Shown: positions 49,842-58,449 of the stretch, piece by piece
Layout: each line of letters opens with the position of its first letter
How positions within the stretch are numbered: position 1 is the stretch's first letter
Assembly: GCA_020849855.1 (NCBI GenBank)
Contig: JADZFO010000023.1
Coordinates: forward strand, 22,491 to 86,490
Length of the DNA: 64,000 bases
Reading direction: 5' to 3'
Origin: a bacterium
GTDB lineage: Bacteria > 4484-113 > JAFGCY01
The notes under the pieces: model-generated
Database searches by the model: none
Told to the model about the DNA's origin: nothing
Seen by the model: the letters and a program-made list of their open reading frames with translations, nothing else
Position numbers and translations under genes: made by a program

Positions 49842-52316
49842 CTAGGGGGCCTGCCCGAGCTCGCCAAGCCGTGACTGTGCTGCCTCGCTTTCCTTCAGCA
49901 GGCCCAGTTTCGGCGCCTCCTGTATGACATGCCGCAGCATTTCCAGCTCGGCGGCAGCGTCGCCCTCGGCCCGGTAGATCTGCGCCAGCAGCCAGCTTAC
50001 CTGTACGCCGACTGAAGTGCTGCGGTCAGTCCCGGCAGAGCCGCCTTCTATCAGTCCGCGCGCACCCTTTACATCGCCGCTCTTGAAGAGCAGCTCGGCC
50101 AGGAAGAGGTAGTCCTTGGGCTCGCTGCGGAACTCCAGCGCCCGCCGAGCGCAGTAGATAGCGCCGGGATAGTCGCCGATGCCGGCCTTGCGGCGCATGG
50201 GCACAAGCCAGCGCAGCAGCTCCACATATTTCTCACGCTCCGGAGTCAGGACGCACTCGCGGTAGCTGCTGTCCTCGCTGTCTGAGACGGCGATCTCTCC
50301 GCGTTCTACATAGCTGTCCCACAGCGGGCCGAGGAGCTCGCTCTGATCCGCAAACATGCCGCGCAGCTCCGTATGGCTTACGGCAGTGCCGTACTCGCCG
50401 GCAGCATAAAAGCGGCCCAGGGGACCATCAAGGCCATAGGGGAGGCGCTGGTCCGCAGTGAGCAGGAAGCCGGCGGAGTTGTGATAGATCGCGCCGGAGT
50501 CATCGAGGCTGTCGCGGCGCTCCAGGCTCAGGGGCATGGCGTGGCTCAGGGCGAAGTTGATCATGTAACGGCGGTAGCCGACGGGGTCGCCCTGGCCTTC
50601 GGCCTGTCCGCCGGGGCCATAGTAGTGCTCGAGGAACTTGGAGGAGGCATAGTTGGCCATGCCTTCCATGAACCAGCGCGGGCCGGAGAAGCCGTGCCCC
50701 CACCACAGGTGAGCCAGCTCATGGGCCATTACCGGCAGCGCCTGGCTGCCGCCGCCATAGCTCTCCTCGCCGCCGAGGATGAACACCAGGCCGGCGTCCT
50801 CAAAGGCCTGGACGCCGCTCTCCCCCGGCACCAGAAAGACTGTCTGTTCGGCGATCGGCATGCGATCGTCGGCGATGCCGTTGTTCATTGTGCGCGGGCC
50901 CCAGGCCTGCTGGAAGTAGCTCAGGACCGGGCCGATAGCCTTGACCGAGCCCATTTCAGGAACTGCATCGATCAGGTCCGCGGGGGCAAAGACCGTCAGC
51001 CTGCCCCAGGGGTCGCTGATCTCGCGGCTCGGGAACTGGGTTGCAACCACCATGCAGTTGCGGGTCGAAGCGTCCCACTCCCAGCTCTGCGCCGGCGTGC
51101 CGCCAACGTAGGACTGCTGACGCTGGGCATTGCTGCTGATATAGGTCCAGCCCGGGCGGGTCTCAAGGGTGATGCGGATATCGACGGGGCTGTCTTCGCC
51201 AGGCCAGAGCGCGGTTGTGTCGAAGCGGTAGACGCCGGCGTAGCCGACAGCGGAGTAACTGGCTGGCACATCGCACTCACCCTGCAGGGCCAGGGTGTAG
51301 GTCTGGCCGGCGGCAAAACTGCCTTCCAGTCGCAGTACCCAGTCGGATATGCCAGCGCCGCCGCGACTCAGCTTGAGCGCAGCGCCAGACTGCTCACCCT
51401 GCTTCATCAGGAAGGCCTGGGGCAGGCCCAGCCATGGGCAGCTGAGGACATGGATAGCGTCCCCGGGCTTCCGCAGCTCGAAGTCGGCCATGATCCAGTA
51501 CTTAAGGTGGCCGGCACTCTGGCCAGCGGCGAGCACTTCGGGGCTGGCTTCCTCGAAGGCGTAGTCATATGAGATGCGCTGAAAGCGCATTGCAGGGTCA
51601 GCCTCGCCCTCTTCCGGCGCCCAGGGCCGCTGATACATGACCGAGCCCCGGTAGTAGTCGTCAATGCTGATCTCTGCGCCGTCGGCGCTGACATGCAGGT
51701 CGTAGCGCACGGCGCTCTTTTCCCAGGCGGGCTGGGTCCAGAAGGCCAGGTAAGTCTCCAGGCCCCGCGGGTCGCGCGGCAACATGCTGCTGTGGTCCAG
51801 CCAGGTATCGCTGTAACACTGAATATATGCCTCTTCGAGACTGGACTGTGTCTGGGGGTCAAGCTGCTCCCAGCTCAGTTTCGCGCCGGGTGCAGCAGTT
51901 CCGGACAGGCGCTGGGCGCTGCCCTCGGCAGCTCGCAGGTAAAGCGCCCCGGCATCGAAGACCTGCGGGCCGGAGGCCTGCGGGTTCAGGGCGGCAAACT
52001 GCGCAAACAGGTCCAGAACGGCCGGGCCATCCGGCAAGGCTGACAGGTCGACACTCAGCCCGGGGCCAAAAGCAATCAGTTCCTGCTCGGCTCCATGCCC
52101 TTCAAAGACACCCAGGATGCCGCTGCAAACCAGCTGTATCCCGCCCTGCAGACTCAATGTCAGTGAGTCTGTCTGCCTGTAGAAGGATGCAGTGTGCAGG
52201 CGGGAAAGCGGGTCACTCTGCTCCGCGGCAAGTGCGTCAGCCTGCCGGGACAGGAAGAGCGCAGTTATGAACATGGTGGCGAGCAGGGTGCTGGAGATGC
52301 GGTGCTGAATGGACAT
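49842..52316 (-). CDS. Secreted gluzincin metallopeptidase (M1/MA-like) with TPR-like tail
   Basis: 824 residues with a Sec signal peptide (ISSTLLATMFITALFLS). A long N-terminal beta-rich region resembles the bowl domain of M1 aminopeptidases. The zinc site is MAHELAHLWWGH (His532, Glu533, His536) with Glu551 in WFMEGMANYAS. HExxH-x14-E is shorter than the x18 spacing of true M1 enzymes and nearer to the MA-like family. The last 150 residues hold TPR-type helices (AGIGDYPGAIYCARRALEF; LFLAELLFKSGDVKGARG). Converges with the kinase gene, 2 nt apart. Confidence 0.8.
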   Translation of the reverse strand: MSIQHRISSTLLATMFITALFLSRQADALAAEQSDPLSRLHTASFYRQTDSLTLSLQGGIQLVCSGILGVFEGHGAEQELIAFGPGLSVDLSALPDGPAVLDLFAQFAALNPQASGPQVFDAGALYLRAAEGSAQRLSGTAAPGAKLSWEQLDPQTQSSLEEAYIQCYSDTWLDHSSMLPRDPRGLETYLAFWTQPAWEKSAVRYDLHVSADGAEISIDDYYRGSVMYQRPWAPEEGEADPAMRFQRISYDYAFEEASPEVLAAGQSAGHLKYWIMADFELRKPGDAIHVLSCPWLGLPQAFLMKQGEQSGAALKLSRGGAGISDWVLRLEGSFAAGQTYTLALQGECDVPASYSAVGYAGVYRFDTTALWPGEDSPVDIRITLETRPGWTYISSNAQRQQSYVGGTPAQSWEWDASTRNCMVVATQFPSREISDPWGRLTVFAPADLIDAVPEMGSVKAIGPVLSYFQQAWGPRTMNNGIADDRMPIAEQTVFLVPGESGVQAFEDAGLVFILGGEESYGGGSQALPVMAHELAHLWWGHGFSGPRWFMEGMANYASSKFLEHYYGPGGQAEGQGDPVGYRRYMINFALSHAMPLSLERRDSLDDSGAIYHNSAGFLLTADQRLPYGLDGPLGRFYAAGEYGTAVSHTELRGMFADQSELLGPLWDSYVERGEIAVSDSEDSSYRECVLTPEREKYVELLRWLVPMRRKAGIGDYPGAIYCARRALEFRSEPKDYLFLAELLFKSGDVKGARGLIEGGSAGTDRSTSVGVQVSWLLAQIYRAEGDAAAELEMLRHVIQEAPKLGLLKESEAAQSRLGELGQAP

Positions 52317-52375
52317 GCGCAGATTCTAGCTCGGATCGCAGCTGTCGCAATTGGCATGACGTATCCTGAGCAGTG

Positions 52376-52870
52376 ATGACGGTAGATGTGACCAAAGTCA
52401 AAGGCAGGCGCAGGGTCCACTTTGACTCTCCGGAGGCCATTTATGAGGAGGCGCTGCGCCTCAGCCGCGGGCCGCTGCGCCAGCTGGGCAACCTGAACCT
52501 GGCCCAGACCTGCGGGCATCTGGCGATCTGGATGAACCTGAGTATCGATGGCGGCATACCCATGGACCCCCAGCCCTGGCAGAAGTTCATTGCACGCCTC
52601 TTCAAGTCAATGATCCTCAGCCACCCCCTGCCGGCGGGTTACAAACTGCCGCAGCGAGCCCAGCAGATCCTGGTGCCGGAAAGCGACAGGGAGCTGGGGT
52701 CAGCGCTTGAGGAACTGCGCCAGGCAGTCGAACGCCTGCGACTGGAGGAGCGGCGCTGCGACAGTCCAATGCTGGGCCGACTGAGCCGACAGGAGTGGGA
52801 TGCACTGCATTGCCGGCATGCGGAGCTGCACTTCAGCTTCCTGCTGCCGGAAGGGCCGGAAAGCACCTGA
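52376..52870 (+). CDS. DUF1569/DinB-like protein
   Basis: 164 residues, four-helix type. Family pattern: GNLNLAQTCGHLAIWMNLSI after the start region, KSMILSHPLPAGYK in the middle, and ending CRHAELHFSFLLPE. The conserved His of DinB-like metal sites can be placed at QTCGHLA and HAELHFS. ATG 52376 has no Shine-Dalgarno; TATCCT ends 8 nt before it. GTG 52373 is a possible start too. It is divergent from the peptidase gene. Biochemical role unknown. Confidence 0.75.
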   Translation: MTVDVTKVKGRRRVHFDSPEAIYEEALRLSRGPLRQLGNLNLAQTCGHLAIWMNLSIDGGIPMDPQPWQKFIARLFKSMILSHPLPAGYKLPQRAQQILVPESDRELGSALEELRQAVERLRLEERRCDSPMLGRLSRQEWDALHCRHAELHFSFLLPEGPEST

Positions 52871-53020
52871 AAACGGCCTTGCTAAGAAGTTTGAAATCCT
52901 GTTGACGCTGGCCCACATCAGCAGTAGTATTTCCTCTGGGTGGAAACCGTGCGGCTCAATCCGGACGGTTGCCAGGGGCAGGGCAACCTGCCTTATTCTA
53001 TTTAACGTGGAGGAACCTCA

Positions 53021-53191
53021 ATGAACGCGAAGTGGCTGATTGCCCTCGGTCTGCTTGCCATGCTCGTCCTGGCTGGTTGCCCCAGCGGTGGCGACAATGG
53101 TGCCAGCAACGACACCCGCTCGACCATTCAGGTCGGTGAGGGTGGCGGCGGCGATGCCGGCACTACTGAAGAGAGCGGCGGCGGCGAGTAA
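53021..53191 (+). CDS. Small lipoprotein
   Basis: 56 residues, too short for usual ORF lists. GTGGAGGAA precedes the ATG. The signal peptide ends in the lipobox LAGC (Cys20), followed by a mature part of only 37 residues, rich in Gly, Asn, Asp, Thr and Glu and ending GGGE. It lies 47 nt before the diheme cytochrome lipoprotein gene on the same strand. An accessory role to that cytochrome is an inference from position. Confidence 0.8.
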   Translation: MNAKWLIALGLLAMLVLAGCPSGGDNGASNDTRSTIQVGEGGGGDAGTTEESGGGE

Positions 53192-53238
53192 TCGCCGACT
53201 CAACCCGACAGATTGACAACAGAGCCTGGAGGTAGCGT

Positions 53239-54231
53239 ATGCGTAGTCTGATGCTTTTCCTGATCTTGGCTGCAATGCTGAGTCTGGCTTCCTGTCCGCA
53301 GGACAAGCAGGCAACAGACGGCGACGCTGCCTCCACGGCTCAAAGTGGAGCGGGCGACGACAAGTCCGTCACGCCTCCGCCTCCTGGCGCAACGAGCATG
53401 AGCCAGGAAGATCTGGTGGCCCGCGGCGATGCCATTTATCACGGCACTGACTACAGCAGTACCGGCCTGACCTGCGCCCATTGTCACGCGGTCTCACCCG
53501 AACAGGAGGCTGAGACCAAGTTCATCGCGCATACCGGCTATGGTGCTGCGACACGCGGGGCCTGGAAGATCACCACACAGGAACAGCTGGATGCCAGGAG
53601 CGGGTATGCCAAGACCCTGGCCGACGCGGCAAATGCCTGCATCAGCGCTCCCTACATGAACCACCCGGAGAAGCTGACAGCGGATGATGCCAAGGCGATT
53701 GAAGCCTATCTGCAGAGTATCAGCAAGCCGGATGCCTGGGACAGCGCAGCCTTCAAGATCGCCCGCACAAAGGACTTGCCGGCTCCTGGGCTGAAGCCGG
53801 ATAAGGAAAACGGCAAGCGCATCTATGAGCAGAGCTGCGAGAAATGCCATGACGCCGGACTGCAGGGCCTGGAAGAGCTGCACGGGGCCAAGGACTGGCT
53901 CAGCCCGCTGCAGATCATGGCCAAGATCCGCAAGGTAGACAACTGGTACGAAGGATACGAAGGCAAGAGCTATGCCGCTGCTGCTGACAGCAAACTGCTG
54001 TCATTCCTCGGGAGCCTGGCCGGCAGTCCGGCCATGGCCCAGGAGAACCCCTGCGGCGAGAACCCCTGTGCGGCCAATCCCTGCGTAGAAGGTGGCTCTT
54101 CTGAGGCCGGACATGCTGAAGGCAAGGAAGAGGTAATCTTCCCGAAAGACTCTATGCCCTTCTACGGAACCGATATCCTGACAGATCAGGAAGTCGTGGA
54201 TGTGGCCTTCTTCGTAGCGGAAGAGGTCTAG
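53239..54231 (+). CDS. Diheme c-type cytochrome lipoprotein
   Basis: 330 residues. Lipobox LASC places the lipid anchor at Cys19. Two heme c motifs, CAHCH (C79/C82/H83) and CEKCH (C200/C203/H204), each sit in a cytochrome-c-like domain. Between them, residues 100-190 include YGAATRGAWKI and the YMNHPEKLT segment with a possible axial Met. The C-terminal part has the Cys-rich run NPCGENPCAANPC (about residues 270-282), a possible metal site, before the end IFPKDSMPFYGTDILTDQEV. It may carry electrons at the outer face of the membrane and would be matured by ResB/CcsA. GGAGG precedes the ATG. Confidence 0.9.
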   Translation: MRSLMLFLILAAMLSLASCPQDKQATDGDAASTAQSGAGDDKSVTPPPPGATSMSQEDLVARGDAIYHGTDYSSTGLTCAHCHAVSPEQEAETKFIAHTGYGAATRGAWKITTQEQLDARSGYAKTLADAANACISAPYMNHPEKLTADDAKAIEAYLQSISKPDAWDSAAFKIARTKDLPAPGLKPDKENGKRIYEQSCEKCHDAGLQGLEELHGAKDWLSPLQIMAKIRKVDNWYEGYEGKSYAAAADSKLLSFLGSLAGSPAMAQENPCGENPCAANPCVEGGSSEAGHAEGKEEVIFPKDSMPFYGTDILTDQEVVDVAFFVAEEV

Positions 54232-54267
54232 GCTCTGTCTGCCCCTTGTCCAGCGCACCAGCTGAAG

Positions 54268-55119
54268 TTATGGCTGTGGCAGGTCCGCGGCTGAACTCGC
54301 CGCACTTTCCTCAGCCCTCTCATCCTCAGAGCGCCCCGCCGCTTCACGCAGGAAGCTGACAGCCCGGCGGCCGTCATCGTTGTGCGGTTGCAGTAGCAGG
54401 GCGTCGACCTCCAGGACCAGCAGGCTTAGCAGAATCAGGCCGATCGCCCCCTTGGCCGAGGTGCCTAGCACAAAGATGTTGAGCTGCGGGACAACACGAG
54501 CCAGGATACCCAGCGCGGCATCAACCAGCAGCAGGAACAGGACCAGCGGCATGCTGATCTGCAGCCCCAGCATCAGCAGAGAAGTAATTGACTCCAGAAC
54601 CAGCGCGTACTCTGCCGTGCCGGCTTCCAGCACCAGACCGCCTGGCGGCGCGAGTTCGAGTGAACGCTGCCACAGTCGCAGCACATCAAAATGCAGATTC
54701 AACTCCAGGAAGGCCAGGGTGGCGCAGGCAAAGAGAAAGTCACCGACGATGCTGACCTGCTGCTGGCTTTGCGGATCCAGGACGTTGACGATTGAGAGGC
54801 CCATCTGATAACCGGCAAGGCTGCCTGCGAACTGGAATGCGAGCAGAACAAGGCTCAGGATGGTCCCCAGCACCAGCCCGGTCAGAATCTCGTTGATACC
54901 GGCCAGTATGAAGTCGCCGGGTTGCAGAATGGCGATGCTCTTGCCCGGGGCCCAGGCGCTGTATGCGATGACCGCCATAAGGAAGGCCAGGTAGATCCTG
55001 AACTGCTGTGGCACAAAGCGGGCGGAGAAGATGGGCGCGGTGAGCAGGAAGGCTATGGCGCGCAGCGCAAAGAGCAGCCAGAGCTGCAGGGGACCCTGCG
55101 CAAGTTCCCAGATCGCCAC
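54268..55119 (-). CDS. fliR: Flagellar export apparatus protein FliR
   Basis: A 283-residue polytopic membrane component of the flagellar export gate. It has six membrane segments, SLAGYQMGLSIVNVLDPQSQ in the middle loop, LPQLNIF-like VPQLNIFVLGTSAKG, and a long charged C-terminal tail; the first three are FliR signatures. It stands alone, 45 kb from flhA, and fliP/fliQ/flhB are not adjacent. GTG start without Shine-Dalgarno, TAGACT 6 nt upstream. The tail after about residue 245 is longer and more acidic than usual. Confidence 0.93.
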   Translation of the reverse strand: MAIWELAQGPLQLWLLFALRAIAFLLTAPIFSARFVPQQFRIYLAFLMAVIAYSAWAPGKSIAILQPGDFILAGINEILTGLVLGTILSLVLLAFQFAGSLAGYQMGLSIVNVLDPQSQQQVSIVGDFLFACATLAFLELNLHFDVLRLWQRSLELAPPGGLVLEAGTAEYALVLESITSLLMLGLQISMPLVLFLLLVDAALGILARVVPQLNIFVLGTSAKGAIGLILLSLLVLEVDALLLQPHNDDGRRAVSFLREAAGRSEDERAEESAASSAADLPQP

Positions 55120-55191
55120 TTAGCCAGTCTAGCGCCAGCCACGGGGCTCGGCATAGCAGTGCAAAGTTAAATTAACCTTGCGGGATCAGGG

Positions 55192-57999
55192 CTAAAGAGT
55201 CGATCCGAAGAAATAGCCCACTGCGGCGCTGTCCAGTTCAGTGATGACGCCGTCAAGGTCAGAGTCGAAGAAGGGCACATAGCCCGGATCCTGGCTGCTC
55301 AGTCCGACCTTGCCCTGATACGCATCCAGATCAGCCTGGGTCACCTGGCCGTCGGCGGTTGTATCGCCAAGCTGATTAAAGATGTAGACCGGGATTACCA
55401 GTTCTGGGCCGGGCACGTTGGCGCTGTCGTAGTAGCGCACCACGAGGTTAGCCAGCTGGTTATGCAGGTCGGGATTGGGACTGGGCAGCGAGAGCAGGCC
55501 GGAGAAGGGGGCATCACTGACATCCAGAACTTCGTCGTATGGATCGCTCACTCCAAGAGGGGCGAAGTCGAGGATGTAACTGACGGATTCCACGTTGACC
55601 GGTTGACTGACGCTGAGGTCAAAGTCCATGTGGTCGGGGACACTGCCGTAGACATCGTAAGGAGTCAGGTTGACACCGCTGATAGTTGCGACATCTTCAT
55701 TGAAGTCACTGGCGATGGTGACCTTGTCCAGCCAGAAACCGGAGTCACCAGGACTTTCGCCGGGTGTTGAACCATTGCTGACCAGCACAAAGGCCAGGTA
55801 CAGACTTTGCCCGTCGAAGTCGGACAAGTCGATCTCGCGGCGCGTCCAGCCAAAATTCGAGCCGGTCAGGAATGCCGGGCCAGCCTGACCGTTAAAACTC
55901 AGGGGGACCCAGGCCAGCCCATCCAGGCTGCCGAGGATGTAGGTCCTGTCAAGCCCGATTCCGCCGTCTTCCAGATTGTGCTGCTCATAGAAGACCATGC
56001 TCGAGTTACTGATGCCTGCCAGGCTGATGCGCCGGCTGATCAGACAATCAGCCTCATAGGCGCCATAGCTGAGGGTGGGAGTACCGCAGAAGCTGTTGAA
56101 ACTGCCCTCAAAGGGCGCCTGCGAGACATAGCGCCACTGCCCCGTGCCGTTGGCGGCAAGCTTCTGGGCATCCCAGTCGCTGGAGGGCAGAAGGATCAGC
56201 TGGTTCAGCAAAGCGTCGGAGTAACCGCGCTTGGCGTCCAGGCTGGCAAAGCTGTACACGGGCCCCTCAAAGGACTCCTGCACGGGGTATGTGGCGTTCA
56301 GGTTGTCGACGACAATCTCCATGTGCAGGCTGCTCTGGTTTTCAGCGCGGTAGGCGATGAAGTCCAGCGCAACCTGGCCAAAGGAGACTGCACTGCTGTC
56401 ATAACTGAAGTCATAGGGAGCGGAATTGATGGTCTGAACCAGTGCTCCGTTCGCATACAACTCGACTTTATCCGGCTTGCCAATAATGGTCGGAGTCAGA
56501 GGGACGGTGCCGCTCTGGACCAGACCGGAAAGCTGCGGCGCCTGAACCTCGACATCAGACACCAGTTCGATGGCCGCAGCCAGGTTCAGACGACCAATAG
56601 GGTTGGTCAGACTGAAGCCGGTCGTCGGTACTGTTGTCGAGAGCAGGACTTCGCGCAGCTGATCAGGAGTCAGCGAAGGGTCGGCACTGAGCAGAAGTCC
56701 AGCGGAGGCCGCCACAATCGGAGCAGCGAAACTGGTGCCGGCTTCAAATGCGTAGTCAGCGTCATTTGACACACCGCAGCTCTTCATTACCTCGCCGGGC
56801 GCTGCGATATCAACGTAGTCGCCAAAGTTGCTGAACACTGCTCTGAAGTCAATTGGATCGGTCGCTCCAACACAAAAGCTGTCAGGATAGGCACCTGGGT
56901 AATCCGGATTACTCGTGTTGTCATTGCCCGCTGCACAAACAAAGAGAACATCATTGTCAATGCAGTAGTTGACCAGATCCTCCAGGTTTGGCGTCGGACT
57001 TGTACCGCCCCAGCTGAGGTTGACGATTTCTGCACCGAGATCCACAGCCAGTGTCACACCCTGATTCATCCGGAAGTCTGCCGTGACTCCACCGTTTGCA
57101 ATCTTGATTGGTATCACCTGGCAGTTGTGCGCTACACCGGCAATTGTCCTGCCATTGTCAGTATGTGCGGCAACCAGGCCCGCGATGAAGGTGCCGTGAC
57201 CATTCGTGTCTTCGACAGTGTTGTCATTATTGCGGACATCCAGGTTTTCACCAGGGAAACTGACCTCGGGATTCAGGACATTGCTGCCAACAAACTCTTC
57301 ATGGGATAGACGCACACCACTGTCTACAACAGCAATCTGCACTGCCGCGGAGCCACGACTTATATCCCATGCCGCTTCGCAGCCAATCCGCTTCAGGCCC
57401 CACTGGCCCGCGCCAGTACCGTTGGCGTTGCTGTTGATGAAGTCGGGGTCATTGGGTGTATAGGCCGCCCGCATCAGACGGCTGTATGTCACATAGCGGA
57501 CCTGTGCGCTGTAGCGCTTGCGCATATCGCTGATCACTGCATCGCCATCCTGGCCGGGCTGCAGGCTGAAGCCGGCAAGGGTCATGCCGTCTACATAGAT
57601 CTGGGCTTCTATGCCAAGTCCATAGCGACTCGCTATGCTGTCGGTGATCGCCTCATAGCCTGGCAGCTTGCGCAGGCGAGGGTAAGGCTGATCTGCAGCG
57701 CACGCGCCGGGGCTGCTTAGCTGCATCTGAAGGTCCTGGCTCAGTCGCGCGCCTTCGAAGTAGGTCACCGTAAGCAGTGTCGGATCGTAGTCTACACCTG
57801 CCTCGCCCGGGTCCTGCAGGATGGCCTGCCAGGCCGCGTCCAGCTCGGCGCGGGGTGTCGAGACCTCAACGTGCGCCGGCAGGCCTGAAGCCTGCGAGAA
57901 CGCTTCGTTTTCGTCCGGCCTGGGCTGAGACTGTGGCGCACAGGCGGCAATAAGTGCCGTCAAACTCAGGCCTGCAATAAGTGGGAGGTGGTTCTTCAA
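55192..57999 (-). CDS. Subtilisin-like serine protease lipoprotein with dockerin-like C-terminus
   Basis: 935 residues. Lipobox IAAC (Cys20); the start is TTG with GGAGACC upstream. Propeptide-like region to about residue 190, then the S8 catalytic triad: Asp226 (AVVDSGVRLSHE), His268 (TNGHGTFIAG) and Ser423 (AGTSFAAPIVAASAGLLL). Oxyanion Asn lies in FVCAAGNDNTS. Two beta-sandwich regions follow, the second a MAM- or lectin-like domain (SLYLAFVLVSNGS), and the end has EF-hand/dockerin-type loops GDTTADGQVTQADL and SDLDGVITELDSAAVG. Likely a cell-surface protease. Confidence 0.92.
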   Translation of the reverse strand: MKNHLPLIAGLSLTALIAACAPQSQPRPDENEAFSQASGLPAHVEVSTPRAELDAAWQAILQDPGEAGVDYDPTLLTVTYFEGARLSQDLQMQLSSPGACAADQPYPRLRKLPGYEAITDSIASRYGLGIEAQIYVDGMTLAGFSLQPGQDGDAVISDMRKRYSAQVRYVTYSRLMRAAYTPNDPDFINSNANGTGAGQWGLKRIGCEAAWDISRGSAAVQIAVVDSGVRLSHEEFVGSNVLNPEVSFPGENLDVRNNDNTVEDTNGHGTFIAGLVAAHTDNGRTIAGVAHNCQVIPIKIANGGVTADFRMNQGVTLAVDLGAEIVNLSWGGTSPTPNLEDLVNYCIDNDVLFVCAAGNDNTSNPDYPGAYPDSFCVGATDPIDFRAVFSNFGDYVDIAAPGEVMKSCGVSNDADYAFEAGTSFAAPIVAASAGLLLSADPSLTPDQLREVLLSTTVPTTGFSLTNPIGRLNLAAAIELVSDVEVQAPQLSGLVQSGTVPLTPTIIGKPDKVELYANGALVQTINSAPYDFSYDSSAVSFGQVALDFIAYRAENQSSLHMEIVVDNLNATYPVQESFEGPVYSFASLDAKRGYSDALLNQLILLPSSDWDAQKLAANGTGQWRYVSQAPFEGSFNSFCGTPTLSYGAYEADCLISRRISLAGISNSSMVFYEQHNLEDGGIGLDRTYILGSLDGLAWVPLSFNGQAGPAFLTGSNFGWTRREIDLSDFDGQSLYLAFVLVSNGSTPGESPGDSGFWLDKVTIASDFNEDVATISGVNLTPYDVYGSVPDHMDFDLSVSQPVNVESVSYILDFAPLGVSDPYDEVLDVSDAPFSGLLSLPSPNPDLHNQLANLVVRYYDSANVPGPELVIPVYIFNQLGDTTADGQVTQADLDAYQGKVGLSSQDPGYVPFFDSDLDGVITELDSAAVGYFFGSTL

Positions 58000-58131
58000 G
58001 CTGGTCTCCGGTTGGAGCTTAGACGTCTATTTATATCTCATGAAGCCATTCCTGACTTCAATCCGAGGGCAAAACTGAGTGGTCACGTCATTTATCGGTC
58101 GATGTGTCTGAGATTCTCAGAAGCGACCGGA

Positions 58132-58407
58132 CTATGGTCGCCGGCTAGTGTCAATCTGGCTCAAGCGACTGTTCAGGGCGCGAAGGATCTCATTGCGCGA
58201 GGGAACCCAGCCATTGCTGATGAACGAGCCGTCAATTGAGATCGCTGGCGGGTTGTCTACGCCGTTCATAGTCAGCATGGAAGGATCAGTGATCATCTGC
58301 ACACTGGCATCAATGCGCATTTCACCGACCAAGGCCCGGATCTGAGACATGGCAGCCTGGGCGGAGCCTTCTCCTTCCCGGCCATAAATGAGGATACGAA
58401 TGGGCAT
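58132..58407 (-). CDS. Thioredoxin-like small protein lacking CxxC
   Basis: 91 residues. The beta-alpha-beta order (IRILIYGREGEG; RIDASVQMITDP; PPAISIDGSFISNGWVPSR, NEILRAL) fits a thioredoxin/glutaredoxin-type fold, including the cis-Pro near PPAISIDG. The usual active-site cysteines are replaced at YGREGEG, so redox activity is unlikely. AGGAGT precedes the ATG. It sits 41 nt upstream of nothing obvious and 132 nt from the protease gene, all on one strand with the prepilin. Confidence 0.65.
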   Translation of the reverse strand: MPIRILIYGREGEGSAQAAMSQIRALVGEMRIDASVQMITDPSMLTMNGVDNPPAISIDGSFISNGWVPSRNEILRALNSRLSQIDTSRRP

Positions 58408-58449
58408 GCAGACTCCTGATGAGGCTTTAGCTGACTGGTTAACGGGCCC

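Noticed and set aside
55192..55380. Cellulosome component, because of dockerin-like repeats in the subtilase and the CAP protein
   Set aside because: Isolated EF-hand/dockerin-type loops are widespread in secreted proteins; no scaffoldin with clear cohesins or cellulase gene is present.
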